A model generated the notes under the pieces. It was not told where the DNA came from, made no database searches, and saw nothing but the letters and a program-made list of their open reading frames with translations. DNA of 64,000 nucleotides from NCBI RefSeq assembly GCF_014193655.1, contig NZ_JACHZQ010000002.1, positions 1 through 64,000 of the forward strand. Direction: 5' to 3'. The position numbers were made by a program, and so were the translations under genes. Below, in pieces: positions 17,323 to 25,768 of this stretch. The stretch is from Rhizobium sp. BK313 (GTDB lineage Bacteria > Pseudomonadota > Alphaproteobacteria > Rhizobiales > Rhizobiaceae). Every line of letters begins with the position of its first letter. The first letter of the stretch is position 1.

Positions 17323-18170
17323 CGCAGGCTCCTCGGGTCGAGTGTGTCGCGCAGCCAATCTCCGAACAGATTGACGCCGAGAACCGTCAGCGCGATCGCG
17401 AGACCGGGGAAGGTGGCAATCCACCAGGCGCTCTGCAGGTAATCGCGGCCGTCGTTCAGCATCGCGCCCCAGGACGGAATGGAGGCGTCGATGCCGACGC
17501 CGAGAAAGCTGAGGGCCGCCTGCGTCAGGATCGCCTGGGCGGTCGAGAAGCTGGCGACGACGATGATGGGCGCGGTCGCATTCGGCAGGATGTAGCGCAG
17601 CAGCGTGCGTGTCGTGCCGACGCCGACCGAGCGCGCGGCGGTCACATAGTCCTGCACCTTGACCGTCAGCACCTGGCTGCGCACGACGCGGGCATAATTC
17701 ACCCAGGTCGCGAGCGCGAGCACGAAGACCACCGCGGTGAACCCGCCGCCGAACGTGCCGAGCAGGAAGATGGCAAGCAGCGTGAAGGGAAAGGCGAGCT
17801 GGACATCGACGCACCAGGAGATGACCGTATCCACCCTGCCGCCGAAATAGCCGGCGAGCAGGCCCATCAGGCTGCCGAGAACGGCGCCGAGGAGAGCGGC
17901 AGCCGTGCCGACAGCAAGCGAGATGCGGCTGCCATAGATCAGCCGCGAGAGGATATCGCGGCCGATATTATCCGTGCCGAGCAGATGTTTCGGCGAACCA
18001 CCCACCACCCAGGAGGGCGGTGAAAGCCGCGCATGCAGATCGATCGCCGTCATCGACATCGGAGCGACGAGCGGCGCAAAGACGGCAATTGCAATGGCGG
18101 CCAGAATGATTGCCGCGCCGAAAACGCCGAGCCAGTTGCGGGCCAGCTTCGCGAGAAAGAGGGAGATCAT
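17319..18170 (-). CDS. Dipeptide-type ABC permease (DppC-like)
   Basis: A 283-residue inner-membrane permease with an N-terminal OppC_N segment and about six helices; the EAA-loop region reads AARSVGVGTTRTLLRYILPN. It forms the channel with the DppB-like subunit. It starts by ATGA overlap at the dppB stop, which makes the MISLFL start preferable to a longer frame. Confidence 0.93.
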   Translation of the reverse strand: MISLFLAKLARNWLGVFGAAIILAAIAIAVFAPLVAPMSMTAIDLHARLSPPSWVVGGSPKHLLGTDNIGRDILSRLIYGSRISLAVGTAAALLGAVLGSLMGLLAGYFGGRVDTVISWCVDVQLAFPFTLLAIFLLGTFGGGFTAVVFVLALATWVNYARVVRSQVLTVKVQDYVTAARSVGVGTTRTLLRYILPNATAPIIVVASFSTAQAILTQAALSFLGVGIDASIPSWGAMLNDGRDYLQSAWWIATFPGLAIALTVLGVNLFGDWLRDTLDPRSLR

Positions 18171-19096
18171 CGCAGGCTCACCCTGGGATCGATACGCGTA
18201 TAGAGCCAATCGACGAAAAGGTTGATCATGACGAAGCAGAAGGCGGCAACGAGAACGGTGCCTTGCAGCAGCGGGAAATCGCGCGAGGAGACCGCAGTGA
18301 TCGCCAGCCTGCCGATACCGGGCCAGGCAAAGATCGCCTCGATCACCACGGCGCTCGAAATGAGATCGCCGAGTTCGAGCCCAGCCATCGTGACGACGGG
18401 CAGAAGAGCATTGCGAAAGGCATGGATCCAGATCACCCGTCCTTCGAGCAGGCCCTTGGCGCGCGCCGTGCGCACGTAATCGGCATTCAGCACCTCGATC
18501 ATGCCCGAGCGCACCAGCCGACAGAGCCGCGCCGTCGATTGCATCGAAAGCGTCAGCGCCGGCAGGATGATCGAGGCGGCGTCTTCGGAACCCGAGACGG
18601 GAAACATGTGCAACTGGACGGCAAAGATCAGGATCAGCATCAGGCCGAGCCAGAATGCGGGCACGGCGAGCCCGATCATCGTGAAGCCCGTCACCAGCAG
18701 GTCGATCCAGCTATTGCGATAGAGAGCTGCAAGCACGCCGAGTGTCAGGCTGAGGACCAGCGCAAGCGAGAAGGCCGATGCCGCCAGGATGAACGTATGG
18801 CCAAGCCGATTGGCGACGAGGCCGACGACGCTCTGGCTGTAGAGGAAGGACTGGCCGAGATCGCCGTGCAAGGCGCGCCACAAGAACAGGCCGTATTGTA
18901 CGATCAGCGGCTGGTCGAGCCCGAGATGCGCCGCAAGTTCGGCGCGCGCTTGAACCGTCGCGTTGCCCGGCACGAGCAGCGTTATCGGATCTCCCGTCGA
19001 ATGCGCGACCAGGAAGGTGGCAAAGCTGACGCCGAGAAGGACGAGGACGGCGCGGACAAGACGCCGCAGAAGATAGGTCAAGATCATGGTCTCCAT
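18167..19096 (-). CDS. Dipeptide-type ABC permease (DppB-like)
   Basis: A 309-residue permease with six predicted helices; the EAA loop is YVRTARAKGLLEGRVIWIHAFRNAL and the N-terminus MILTYLLRRLVRAVLVLLGV is typical of DppB. Two in-frame ATGs (19096 and 19087) are possible. It follows the binding-protein gene after 86 bp containing a stable hairpin, so it is likely made in lower amount than the binding protein. Confidence 0.93.
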   Translation of the reverse strand: METMILTYLLRRLVRAVLVLLGVSFATFLVAHSTGDPITLLVPGNATVQARAELAAHLGLDQPLIVQYGLFLWRALHGDLGQSFLYSQSVVGLVANRLGHTFILAASAFSLALVLSLTLGVLAALYRNSWIDLLVTGFTMIGLAVPAFWLGLMLILIFAVQLHMFPVSGSEDAASIILPALTLSMQSTARLCRLVRSGMIEVLNADYVRTARAKGLLEGRVIWIHAFRNALLPVVTMAGLELGDLISSAVVIEAIFAWPGIGRLAITAVSSRDFPLLQGTVLVAAFCFVMINLFVDWLYTRIDPRVSLR

Positions 19097-19136
19097 GCTT
19101 TCGCCCTTCTTCCGCCTGCAGAACGGAATGGACGAA

Positions 19137-19160
19137 GGGACCCGCAGCCTCTGCGAGCCC
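19137..19160 (-). other. Intercistronic stem-loop between dppA-like and dppB-like genes
   Basis: CTCGCAG/CTGCGGG closes a 3-base loop and is extended by GGG/CCC across a single bulge, giving about 10 bp. No U-run follows. It is probably a processing or stability element that protects the binding-protein mRNA. Confidence 0.55.
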
Positions 19161-19182
19161 CCGAATGTTATTTTTGCTCGTC

Positions 19183-20697
19183 TCAGGCCTTCAGCTTCGA
19201 CCGGTACATCTCGACATAATCGTCCGGACGCGCCGCAAAATCGAGACGGCTGCTAACGCCGTAGATCGCCGGCAGGTACCAGAGATAGATCCAGGGGCAA
19301 TCGTCCCAGATCGCAGTTTCGGCCTTGAGCAGCAGATCCTTGCGCTTGGTCTCGTCGAGCGTGATTGACGCGGTCTTGACCAGCTTGTCGTAGTCCGCGT
19401 TGTTGTAGCCGTTCGAATTGTCGACGGCGTCGCTTGTTAGGATGACCAGCTCGACCGACGGATTAATGAGCGAAGCCCAGCCGTGATAATAAATGCCCTT
19501 GAAGGCCTTCTCGCGCAGCATCTGCGTGAACTGACCGGTTTCATAGGCTTCGAGCTTCGGCTTCAGGCCGATCGCTTCCAGATAGGCGGCAACGGTTTCA
19601 GACACTTCCTTGGCGCCCGGATATTTGCCATAGGCGACCGGGATCTCGAAATCGGTATGGCCCGCTTCCTTCAACAGCGCCATCGCCTTGTCCGGATCAT
19701 AGGCGAAGGGCTTGAGATCGGGATTATTGTTCGGCGGATTGACGATGGAAGCGAGCGGCTTCGTCATGTCGTGTTCGAGCGTCTGGATCATCGTCGTAAC
19801 GTCGACGGCATGGTTCAGCGCCTGGCGCACGCGCTTGTCCTTCAGCGCGTCGATGCCGGTGAAGGAGATGCCCATGTGCATCTTGCGCAAGCCGTTGACG
19901 GCAACAACCGTGGAGCGATCGGACTTGGCAAGGTCGGCGCTGTCAGGGGTCAGGCCAACGGCAATATCGACGCTGCCGGCCTTGAGCTCGTTGACGCGGG
20001 AGGAGAGTTCCGGAATGTCGCGGAAAATGACATCCTTGATCGAGGGTTCGCCGTTCCAATAACCGGGATTGGACTTCAGCACGACGCGGTCGCCCTGTTT
20101 CCATTCCACGAACATATAAGGGCCGGAGCCGATCGGACTGGCGCCGACGACGTCGGGAGCGGTGTTCTTCATATAGGCCGGCGCGCCGATGAAAGCCTCT
20201 TCCAGCCAGTAGAGCATGTTGATCGTCGGCTCGCTGGTCACCAGGTCGACGGTCATGGGATCGACGACATCGACGGACTTCAGGTTGGTCTGCGGCCAGA
20301 GCTGGCTCTCGGCATTGTAGGGCGAAACGTTCATGCGCTCGAAATTGAACTTCACCGTCTCGGCGTTGAATTCCTCGCCATTGGTGAACTTGACGCCGCC
20401 GCGCAGCTTGAAGCGCCAGCGGGTCGGCTCGACCTGTTCCCAGCTCAGCGCCAGCCGCGGTTCGTGCGTGCCGTCGGCATTGCGGCGAACGAGGCTGTCG
20501 AAGACCGACCAGACGACGCTGCCGATCGGGTGGTTGTTGCGGATGAGATGCGGATCAAGCGTCGAAACGTCTTCTTCAGAGGCGATGACGACCGGGGCGG
20601 CCTGTGCAAAGGCCATCCGGGGAAGGCCCATGAGAAGTGCTAGCGTGGCGGCGCCCTGGCCAAGCTGACGCCTGGTTAAGGAAGGACCTGATGTCAT
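19183..20697 (-). CDS. Dipeptide-type periplasmic binding protein (SBP_bac_5)
   Basis: A 504-residue extracytoplasmic binding protein of family 5. The N-terminus carries a twin-arginine signal (LTRRQLGQGAATLALLMG, cleavage near AFAQA). Family features include EEDVSTLDPHLIRNNHPIGS, RWRFKLRGGVKFTNGEEFN and a C-terminal YCPWIYL-like segment (WDDCPWIYLWYLPAIYG). The ATG after AAAGGGAA is used. It is the first gene of the importer operon, preceded by a 17-bp motif shared with the opposite arm of the island. Family 5 proteins bind peptides but also opines, glycosides and Amadori-type sugars-amino acids; the ligand here is unknown. Confidence 0.92.
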   Translation of the reverse strand: MTSGPSLTRRQLGQGAATLALLMGLPRMAFAQAAPVVIASEEDVSTLDPHLIRNNHPIGSVVWSVFDSLVRRNADGTHEPRLALSWEQVEPTRWRFKLRGGVKFTNGEEFNAETVKFNFERMNVSPYNAESQLWPQTNLKSVDVVDPMTVDLVTSEPTINMLYWLEEAFIGAPAYMKNTAPDVVGASPIGSGPYMFVEWKQGDRVVLKSNPGYWNGEPSIKDVIFRDIPELSSRVNELKAGSVDIAVGLTPDSADLAKSDRSTVVAVNGLRKMHMGISFTGIDALKDKRVRQALNHAVDVTTMIQTLEHDMTKPLASIVNPPNNNPDLKPFAYDPDKAMALLKEAGHTDFEIPVAYGKYPGAKEVSETVAAYLEAIGLKPKLEAYETGQFTQMLREKAFKGIYYHGWASLINPSVELVILTSDAVDNSNGYNNADYDKLVKTASITLDETKRKDLLLKAETAIWDDCPWIYLWYLPAIYGVSSRLDFAARPDDYVEMYRSKLKA

Positions 20698-20767
20698 GTG
20701 CTGGTTCCCTTTTCTTTCTGTTTGTTCCCGGCATCGATGCTTGCGTCTTTTCTCGTTTTTGACAATG

Positions 20768-20784
20768 GAATTTTTTCGAAAGTT
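20768..20784. promoter_or_regulatory. Shared motif GAATTTTTTCGAAAGTT upstream of the Dpp operon
   Basis: It lies 71 bp upstream of the binding-protein start. Fifteen of 17 bases match the motif at 21691-21707 in the other promoter of this island. It is a candidate DeoR-family operator with TTTCGAAA symmetry. Confidence 0.5.
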
Positions 20785-20852
20785 GACAACGATGCCTGTC
20801 AAGCGCCTCGAAGATGACCACAAAAACGGCAGGAGACCGCCGGATCTGCCCA

Positions 20853-21626
20853 TCACGCGGTCAGCACGCGAAGCCCTTCCGCTTCGAAAAGCCGCAATGT
20901 TTCGGGGGGCGCATCGCTATCGGTCACCAGTAAGTCTGCCTTCTTCAAATCGGCGACGCGCGCGCTACCGACATGGCCGATCTTGCTGTGGTCGGCGAGA
21001 AAGACGCAGCGGCTGGCCGCTGCGATCATCGCTTTCTCGACCTCCGCCTCTTCCCAGCTGCCTGTCGTGAAACCCTTGTCGACGGCAATGCCGGTGCAGG
21101 AGACATAGGCCGTATCCGCGTTCAGCTGCTCGATGATCAGCGTCGAGAAGGGCGCGGTCAGCGACCGCTGCACGCCCCGCAGCGTACCGCCGGTCACAAC
21201 GACGCGAATGCCGGGATGGTCGGCAAGCGCTATGGCAACGTCGAGCGCGTTCGTCACAACTGCCACATCATTCAAGGACTTGGAAAGCGAGCGCGCAAAG
21301 GCGAGCGCCGTGCTCCCGGCATCGATCATGATCGTCTCGCCGTCGCGCACCAATGCGGAAGCGGCCTTGGCAATGCGTTGCTTTTCTTCCGTGAAGGCCT
21401 GGCTCGCCAGGTGGATCGGGCGCTCGAAGCGCGCTGCGCGAACGGCAAGCGCCCCACCCCGGATACGCCGAAGCACCTGCTGGCGCTCGAGCAGTTCCAG
21501 ATCGTTGCGGATGGTGACGACGGAGACCCGCAGCGTGTCGGACAGATGCATCACCGACACTTTTCCCTCGGCCTCCAGAACCTCCAGAATCCGCGCGTGC
21601 CGGCCCATCGCATTCAATGCCGCCAT
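20853..21626 (-). CDS. DeoR/GlpR-family transcriptional regulator
   Basis: A 257-residue repressor with an N-terminal DeoR winged helix (residues 8-60, VSVVTIRNDLELLERQQVLRRIRGGAL) and a C-terminal DeoRC sensor that binds phosphorylated sugars (GSTALAFARSL, TNALDVAIALA, VVTGGTLRG). It has a GGGGAG ribosome site. It is transcribed divergently from the SIS/kinase genes and lies upstream of, and parallel to, the importer operon. A sugar phosphate, plausibly the PfkB product, would be the effector; this is inference from the family. Confidence 0.93.
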   Translation of the reverse strand: MAALNAMGRHARILEVLEAEGKVSVMHLSDTLRVSVVTIRNDLELLERQQVLRRIRGGALAVRAARFERPIHLASQAFTEEKQRIAKAASALVRDGETIMIDAGSTALAFARSLSKSLNDVAVVTNALDVAIALADHPGIRVVVTGGTLRGVQRSLTAPFSTLIIEQLNADTAYVSCTGIAVDKGFTTGSWEEAEVEKAMIAAASRCVFLADHSKIGHVGSARVADLKKADLLVTDSDAPPETLRLFEAEGLRVLTA

Positions 21627-21690
21627 GTCTGCACTCCCCGCTCCTTAGTTGCCTAAAATTTGATCTCATATTTTTTAAATCGGCGCTATC

Positions 21691-21707
21691 GAAATTTTTC
21701 GAAAATT
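21691..21707. promoter_or_regulatory. Shared motif GAAATTTTTCGAAAATT in the DeoR/SIS divergent promoter
   Basis: It sits 65 bp from the deoR start and 56 bp from the first SIS gene, in an AT-rich region. It matches 20768-20784 in 15 of 17 positions, as expected for one regulator acting on both arms. Confidence 0.55.
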
Positions 21708-21762
21708 TTCCTTGCGCGCAGCAGGGACAATGAGCAGTTTCTGGGAAATCAGGAGTTTGACA

Positions 21763-22890
21763 ATGACCGATACGACAGCGACCCAGCCACACATGCTGGT
21801 GGATATCATGCGGCAGGCCGATGTTCTGGCCCGCCTTCTCGACCGCTTCCCGGAATTTTCCGCAATCGGCGCCGAGCAGCTTGCACCGGGCGCCGGCGGC
21901 AGCCTTTACGCCTTTGGCTGCGGCGACGGCTGGTTTGCCGCAAGGACAATCGGCGGCATTGCCGGCGAAGCTTTCGACATGCCACTCGAAGGCGTCACCA
22001 GCCTCGATTTCCTGCTGTCGAAGTCCCGGCAGCCGACATCGGCGGATCGGGCCGTTGCCATTTCGATGTCCGGCACAGTCGACCGCACGATTGCCGCGGC
22101 CAATCGCATCCGCGAAGCCGGCGGCCGCTATGTCGCACTGACCAATGAGGACGGCGCGCAGATGGGTGCAGCGGCCAATGGCGTCGCTTCGCTGAAGATC
22201 GACGATATCGCCCCGTTCCTGACGGGCACCACACGCTACAGCGGCACGATCCTCGGTCTGATGATGCTGGTCGAAGGTGCAGCGCATGCAGCCGGCCGCA
22301 AGCCTGCCGTCAGCTGTCGCGGCCCGGAAGTCGCCCGCCTGCTCGAGACGACCATTCCGAAGACGCTTGACATCTGCAACACCCAGCTTCCTGCGATCTG
22401 CGCCGAAGTCTTCAAGGCCGGTCTCGGCGGTGTACGCGTGCTTGGCGCCGGCCCGGAATGGGCGACCGCCGATTATGGCGCGGCAAAGCTGGTGAAGGTC
22501 ATTCAAGCCCCGGTCTGGAGCTGCGAGATCGAGGAATTCGCCCATAGTCTCTTCTGGTCCAGCCGCCAGGACGAACTCGTGGTGCTGCTGGCCTCGACGC
22601 CGGAGATCAGCCGCCTTGCCTCCAACACGGCGACAGCGCTTTCGCATGCCGGCATGCGCACGCTTGCGATCGAAACGGCGGGCGTTGCCGTCGAAGGCGC
22701 CACCTACCGCCTCAGCGTGCCGGAGACACCGGCCTGGCTCGCACCGCTTCTTGTGCCGGCACCCCTGCAGATGCTGGCCTATGCCATGGCGATCGCCAGC
22801 GGCTACGATCCCAATCGCAGCCAGGATCAGGCGGATCCGGGCCGTTTCCTTGCCGCCCAGCTTCTCAGCCGACGCTGCGAACTCGTGTGA
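21763..22890 (+). CDS. SIS-domain sugar isomerase/deglycase-like protein (first)
   Basis: A 375-residue protein with two tandem SIS folds, as in the isomerase half of GlmS and the FrlB/FraB deglycases. The first SIS core has FGCGDGWFAART and a phosphate loop VAISMSGTVDRT; the second has GAGPEWATADYGAAKLVKV followed by EIEEFAHSLFW, keeping the Glu-x-x-x-His pair used by deglycases. Glycated-substrate deglycases act on 6-phospho-fructosamines made by a PfkB kinase, which is encoded two genes downstream. It starts after AGGAG with a 7-base spacer. The length is somewhat above FrlB. The substrate assignment is inference. Confidence 0.85.
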   Translation: MTDTTATQPHMLVDIMRQADVLARLLDRFPEFSAIGAEQLAPGAGGSLYAFGCGDGWFAARTIGGIAGEAFDMPLEGVTSLDFLLSKSRQPTSADRAVAISMSGTVDRTIAAANRIREAGGRYVALTNEDGAQMGAAANGVASLKIDDIAPFLTGTTRYSGTILGLMMLVEGAAHAAGRKPAVSCRGPEVARLLETTIPKTLDICNTQLPAICAEVFKAGLGGVRVLGAGPEWATADYGAAKLVKVIQAPVWSCEIEEFAHSLFWSSRQDELVVLLASTPEISRLASNTATALSHAGMRTLAIETAGVAVEGATYRLSVPETPAWLAPLLVPAPLQMLAYAMAIASGYDPNRSQDQADPGRFLAAQLLSRRCELV

Positions 22891-22922
22891 CATCGCCTCT
22901 TGCCGAACCAGAAAGTCCCGAA

Positions 22923-24104
22923 ATGACCGAGCAATTCGTCACCCCTCTTCTCGCACCGGACTCGCCGCTCGATCAGCATTCGCGCAAGTTGGTGGAGGAG
23001 CTTTTCGAGAAGGAGGCGCGGCTGATGGATGCGCTTCCGACCGACGATCCGCTGGATGAGAAGCGCCGCCGCCGCGTCGAACTCACACGCGTCGAGATCC
23101 TGGCCCAGCCGCAGGCGATCCGCACGACGCTGGCCGAAGAGCGCGAGGCGACGAGAGCAACGGCCGCCGCCTTCGCCGGCCTCGGCATCAAGCGCATCGT
23201 CATGACCGGCTGTGGCGATTCCCTTGCCGTCATGATCGGCGCCCGGCTGTTTTTCGAGGAACTGCTCGGTCTTCCCGTCGAGCCGATCCAGGCGCTCGAC
23301 TATGCCTATTATGCCAGCCGCACCAGCGGCCCCGATACGCTCGTCATCACGCTGAGCTCCAGCGGCATGACCACTCGCACTGTCGAGGCGATGCTGATCG
23401 CCCGCTCGCTCGGCGCCCGCACGCTTGCCCTCAGCAACACGCCCGGTTCGGCGCTGATGACGGAATCCGATCATGGCCTGATGGTGCGCGCCGAACGTAA
23501 GGGTTGGCCGACGCAAGCAAGCACTGCGGCCTTGGCGCTCCTTTGCCAATTTGCGCTCGATTGGGCGCGCACCACCGGCCTGAACCCGGATCTCGTCGAG
23601 ACCTGGCAGGCGGCGCTCGATGCCGTGCCCCAGCAGATCGCCGGTGTGATCGAGGTCCATGAACCGGCGATAGAGGCGATTGCCAAGCGCGAGAGGGATC
23701 GGCTCGTCTATCTCTATGCCGGCGGCGGCCCGGCTTATGCCAGCGCCATGTTCGGCGCGGCCAAGGTCAAGGAATGCTCGCCCGATCAGGGCATTGCCAT
23801 TCCGCTCGAGGAATTCCATCATTACAATTCCCAGAAGGAAGGTGATCCGCTGTTTCTGATCGCGCCATCTGGCCCATCGGTCTACCGCGCGCGAGACACG
23901 GCTTTCGAAGGCAAGCGCTGGAAGGGCCAGATCTACAGTGTCGTCACGGAGGGCGAAGCTATGCTCGATCCATATTCCGATATCGTGCTGAGATTGCCCG
24001 CTGTGCCGGAAAGCCTTGCCGCACTTGTCTATTCCGTGCCGGTGCAGCTTTTTGCCTATCATGTGGCGATGGAAAAATTCCGCCGCGCCGAAAACGGGAG
24101 CTGA
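22923..24104 (+). CDS. SIS-domain sugar isomerase/deglycase-like protein (second, GlmS-isomerase-like)
   Basis: A 393-residue double-SIS protein with no glutaminase domain. It has MTGCGDSLAVMIGARLFFEE, VITLSSSGMTTRTVEA, a second SIS with YAGGGPAYASAMFGAAKVKEC and the LEEFHHYNSQ acid-histidine motif. It is paralogous to the preceding gene, so the pair may be a heteromeric enzyme or act on two stereoisomers. A GTG at 22887 overlapping the previous stop by 4 bp is an alternative start; I use the ATG at 22923 because homology begins near it. Confidence 0.83.
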   Translation: MTEQFVTPLLAPDSPLDQHSRKLVEELFEKEARLMDALPTDDPLDEKRRRRVELTRVEILAQPQAIRTTLAEEREATRATAAAFAGLGIKRIVMTGCGDSLAVMIGARLFFEELLGLPVEPIQALDYAYYASRTSGPDTLVITLSSSGMTTRTVEAMLIARSLGARTLALSNTPGSALMTESDHGLMVRAERKGWPTQASTAALALLCQFALDWARTTGLNPDLVETWQAALDAVPQQIAGVIEVHEPAIEAIAKRERDRLVYLYAGGGPAYASAMFGAAKVKECSPDQGIAIPLEEFHHYNSQKEGDPLFLIAPSGPSVYRARDTAFEGKRWKGQIYSVVTEGEAMLDPYSDIVLRLPAVPESLAALVYSVPVQLFAYHVAMEKFRRAENGS

Positions 24105-24113
24105 AGACAGGTG

Positions 24114-25022
24114 ATGACGCCCCCTCGCCTCGTCTGCCTCGGAAATCTGACGATCGACGATGTCGTGCTGCCCGACGGTACCGAGAAGTCGGACTGCACC
24201 GGAGGCGACGCGCTCTATGCCTGCCTCGCCGCCCGCTTTTTTGAAACTGCGAGCGAGATGGTCGCCCCCGTGGGCTCCGACTGGCCGAAAAAGATCGAGG
24301 AGCAAATCCGAAAGGCCGGACTCTCCGATCTCGGCCTGCCGCCGCGCAATCTGCCGTCACTGCACAACCGCATCGATTACGATGCCAATGGCGGCCGCGT
24401 CTGGACGCTGTTTAATGGCGAGGAGGCTTTTCAAACCCTTTCGCCGGTGCCGGATGACATTCCGCAGCTCTATCGCAGCGCCGAGGCCTTTCTCGTTCTC
24501 GCGATGACACTCGAAGCGCAGATCGATCTCGTCGCTGCGCTGAAACGCGACAGCCACGCCCTGGTCGCGCTCGATCCGCAGGAAGACTACATCGCCGGCA
24601 ATGAGGAGCGCCTGAAAGCATTGATCTCCCAATGCGATATCTTCCTGCCGAGCGCGGAAGAGGCACGGCAACTGCTCGGCCATGACGACTGGAGTGCCGC
24701 CGCACGGACCTTTGCCGAGCTCGGCCCGGAGATCGTCGTGGTCAAGCTCGGTCCGGATGGCAGCCTGCTCTACGACAGCCGCAATGGCCGCGAAATCAGG
24801 GTTCCGGCGCTTGAGGCAGATGTCGTCGATACAACAGGCGCCGGCGACAGCTTTTGCGGCGCCTTCATGGCGGCGCTGCTGCAGGAAAATTGCGACCTGG
24901 AAACGGCCGCGCGCGCCGGCAGCGTCGCCGCCTCCTTCACGGTATCGGGCTACGGCGTCGACCCGCTGTTTGTGGCGACATCTGCGCAGGCGAAACGGCG
25001 TCTGGTGGACTGGCGGCGGTGA
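24114..25022 (+). CDS. PfkB-family carbohydrate kinase
   Basis: A 302-residue ribokinase-fold kinase. The N-terminal signature region is CLGNLTIDDVVLPDG with GGDALYACLAA; the C-terminal signature DTTGAGDSFCGAF (239-251) contains the catalytic base D245 and the anion hole. Such kinases phosphorylate ribose, fructose, nucleosides or fructosamines (FrlD/FraD). It lies between a SIS pair and a racemase with gaps of about 10-16 bp, so it is co-transcribed. It probably activates the imported sugar moiety before SIS-protein cleavage. GTG at 24111 is a trivial alternative start. Confidence 0.88.
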   Translation: MTPPRLVCLGNLTIDDVVLPDGTEKSDCTGGDALYACLAARFFETASEMVAPVGSDWPKKIEEQIRKAGLSDLGLPPRNLPSLHNRIDYDANGGRVWTLFNGEEAFQTLSPVPDDIPQLYRSAEAFLVLAMTLEAQIDLVAALKRDSHALVALDPQEDYIAGNEERLKALISQCDIFLPSAEEARQLLGHDDWSAAARTFAELGPEIVVVKLGPDGSLLYDSRNGREIRVPALEADVVDTTGAGDSFCGAFMAALLQENCDLETAARAGSVAASFTVSGYGVDPLFVATSAQAKRRLVDWRR

Positions 25023-25038
25023 GAGGCAGAACCTGATC

Positions 25039-25767
25039 ATGCGTATCCAGATCATCAATCCCAACACTACCCATGCTTTCACCGAGCGCCTTCTGCGAAG
25101 TGCCGTCGCCATCGCGGCACCGGGCACCGAGGTTCTCGCCGCCAATCCCGACATTGGCGCGGCCTCGATCGAGAGCCACGCGGAAGAGGCTCTCGGTGCA
25201 CTCGGCGTTATGCAACTTGTGACGGAGGGCGAGGCAAACGGCATCGATGGTTACGTCGTCGCCTGCTTTGGCGATACCGGCGTGCATCAGGCCCGTGAGA
25301 TCGCCAGGGGACCTGTCGTTGGAATGACGGAAGCAGCACTCTATGCAGCGGCGATGATTGCCTCGCGTTTTGCGATCGTCACGCTGCCGCCACGCACACG
25401 AGCGCATTCGCTGCGTGTTCTCCATGAGACCGGCCTATTGCATCGCTGCTCGCTGCACGCAGTCGAAGTGCCCGTTCTTGATCTGGAAGACGATGTTGCG
25501 GCGAGCTATCCCATCATCGCCGCCGAAGCCCGGCTCGCGATCGAGAACGACCGTGCCGAGGCGATCATCCTTGGCTGCGCCGGACTGGCCGAAATGGTCG
25601 CGCCCTTGAGCGCCGAACTCGGCGTCCCTGTCATCGACGGCGTGCTCGCCGGACTGAAGATGGCGGAAGGGCTGGTTGCGACCGGGATCAGAACCTCGAA
25701 ACGATCCACCTACGACTTTCCGCCTTCGGGCTTCACTATGCCGGCGCTGCGCCGGCCGGAGACATGA
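25039..25767 (+). CDS. Asp/Glu/hydantoin racemase family protein
   Basis: A 242-residue cofactor-independent racemase-fold protein. Two catalytic cysteines are in place: C76 in VVACFGDTG and C180 in LGCAGLAEM. The N-terminus IQIINPNTT is the usual ligand-binding start of hydantoin racemases. It follows the kinase by 16 bp and is one base from the amidohydrolase start. Alongside an amidohydrolase it points to a chiral hydantoin, ureido acid or amino-acid intermediate. Confidence 0.9.
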   Translation: MRIQIINPNTTHAFTERLLRSAVAIAAPGTEVLAANPDIGAASIESHAEEALGALGVMQLVTEGEANGIDGYVVACFGDTGVHQAREIARGPVVGMTEAALYAAAMIASRFAIVTLPPRTRAHSLRVLHETGLLHRCSLHAVEVPVLDLEDDVAASYPIIAAEARLAIENDRAEAIILGCAGLAEMVAPLSAELGVPVIDGVLAGLKMAEGLVATGIRTSKRSTYDFPPSGFTMPALRRPET

Positions 25768-25768
25768 G

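Noticed and set aside
21268..24305. Long minus-strand frames (541 and 492 codons) opposite the SIS genes
   Set aside because: Both SIS proteins on the plus strand carry strong family motifs with ribosome sites; the antisense frames have none.
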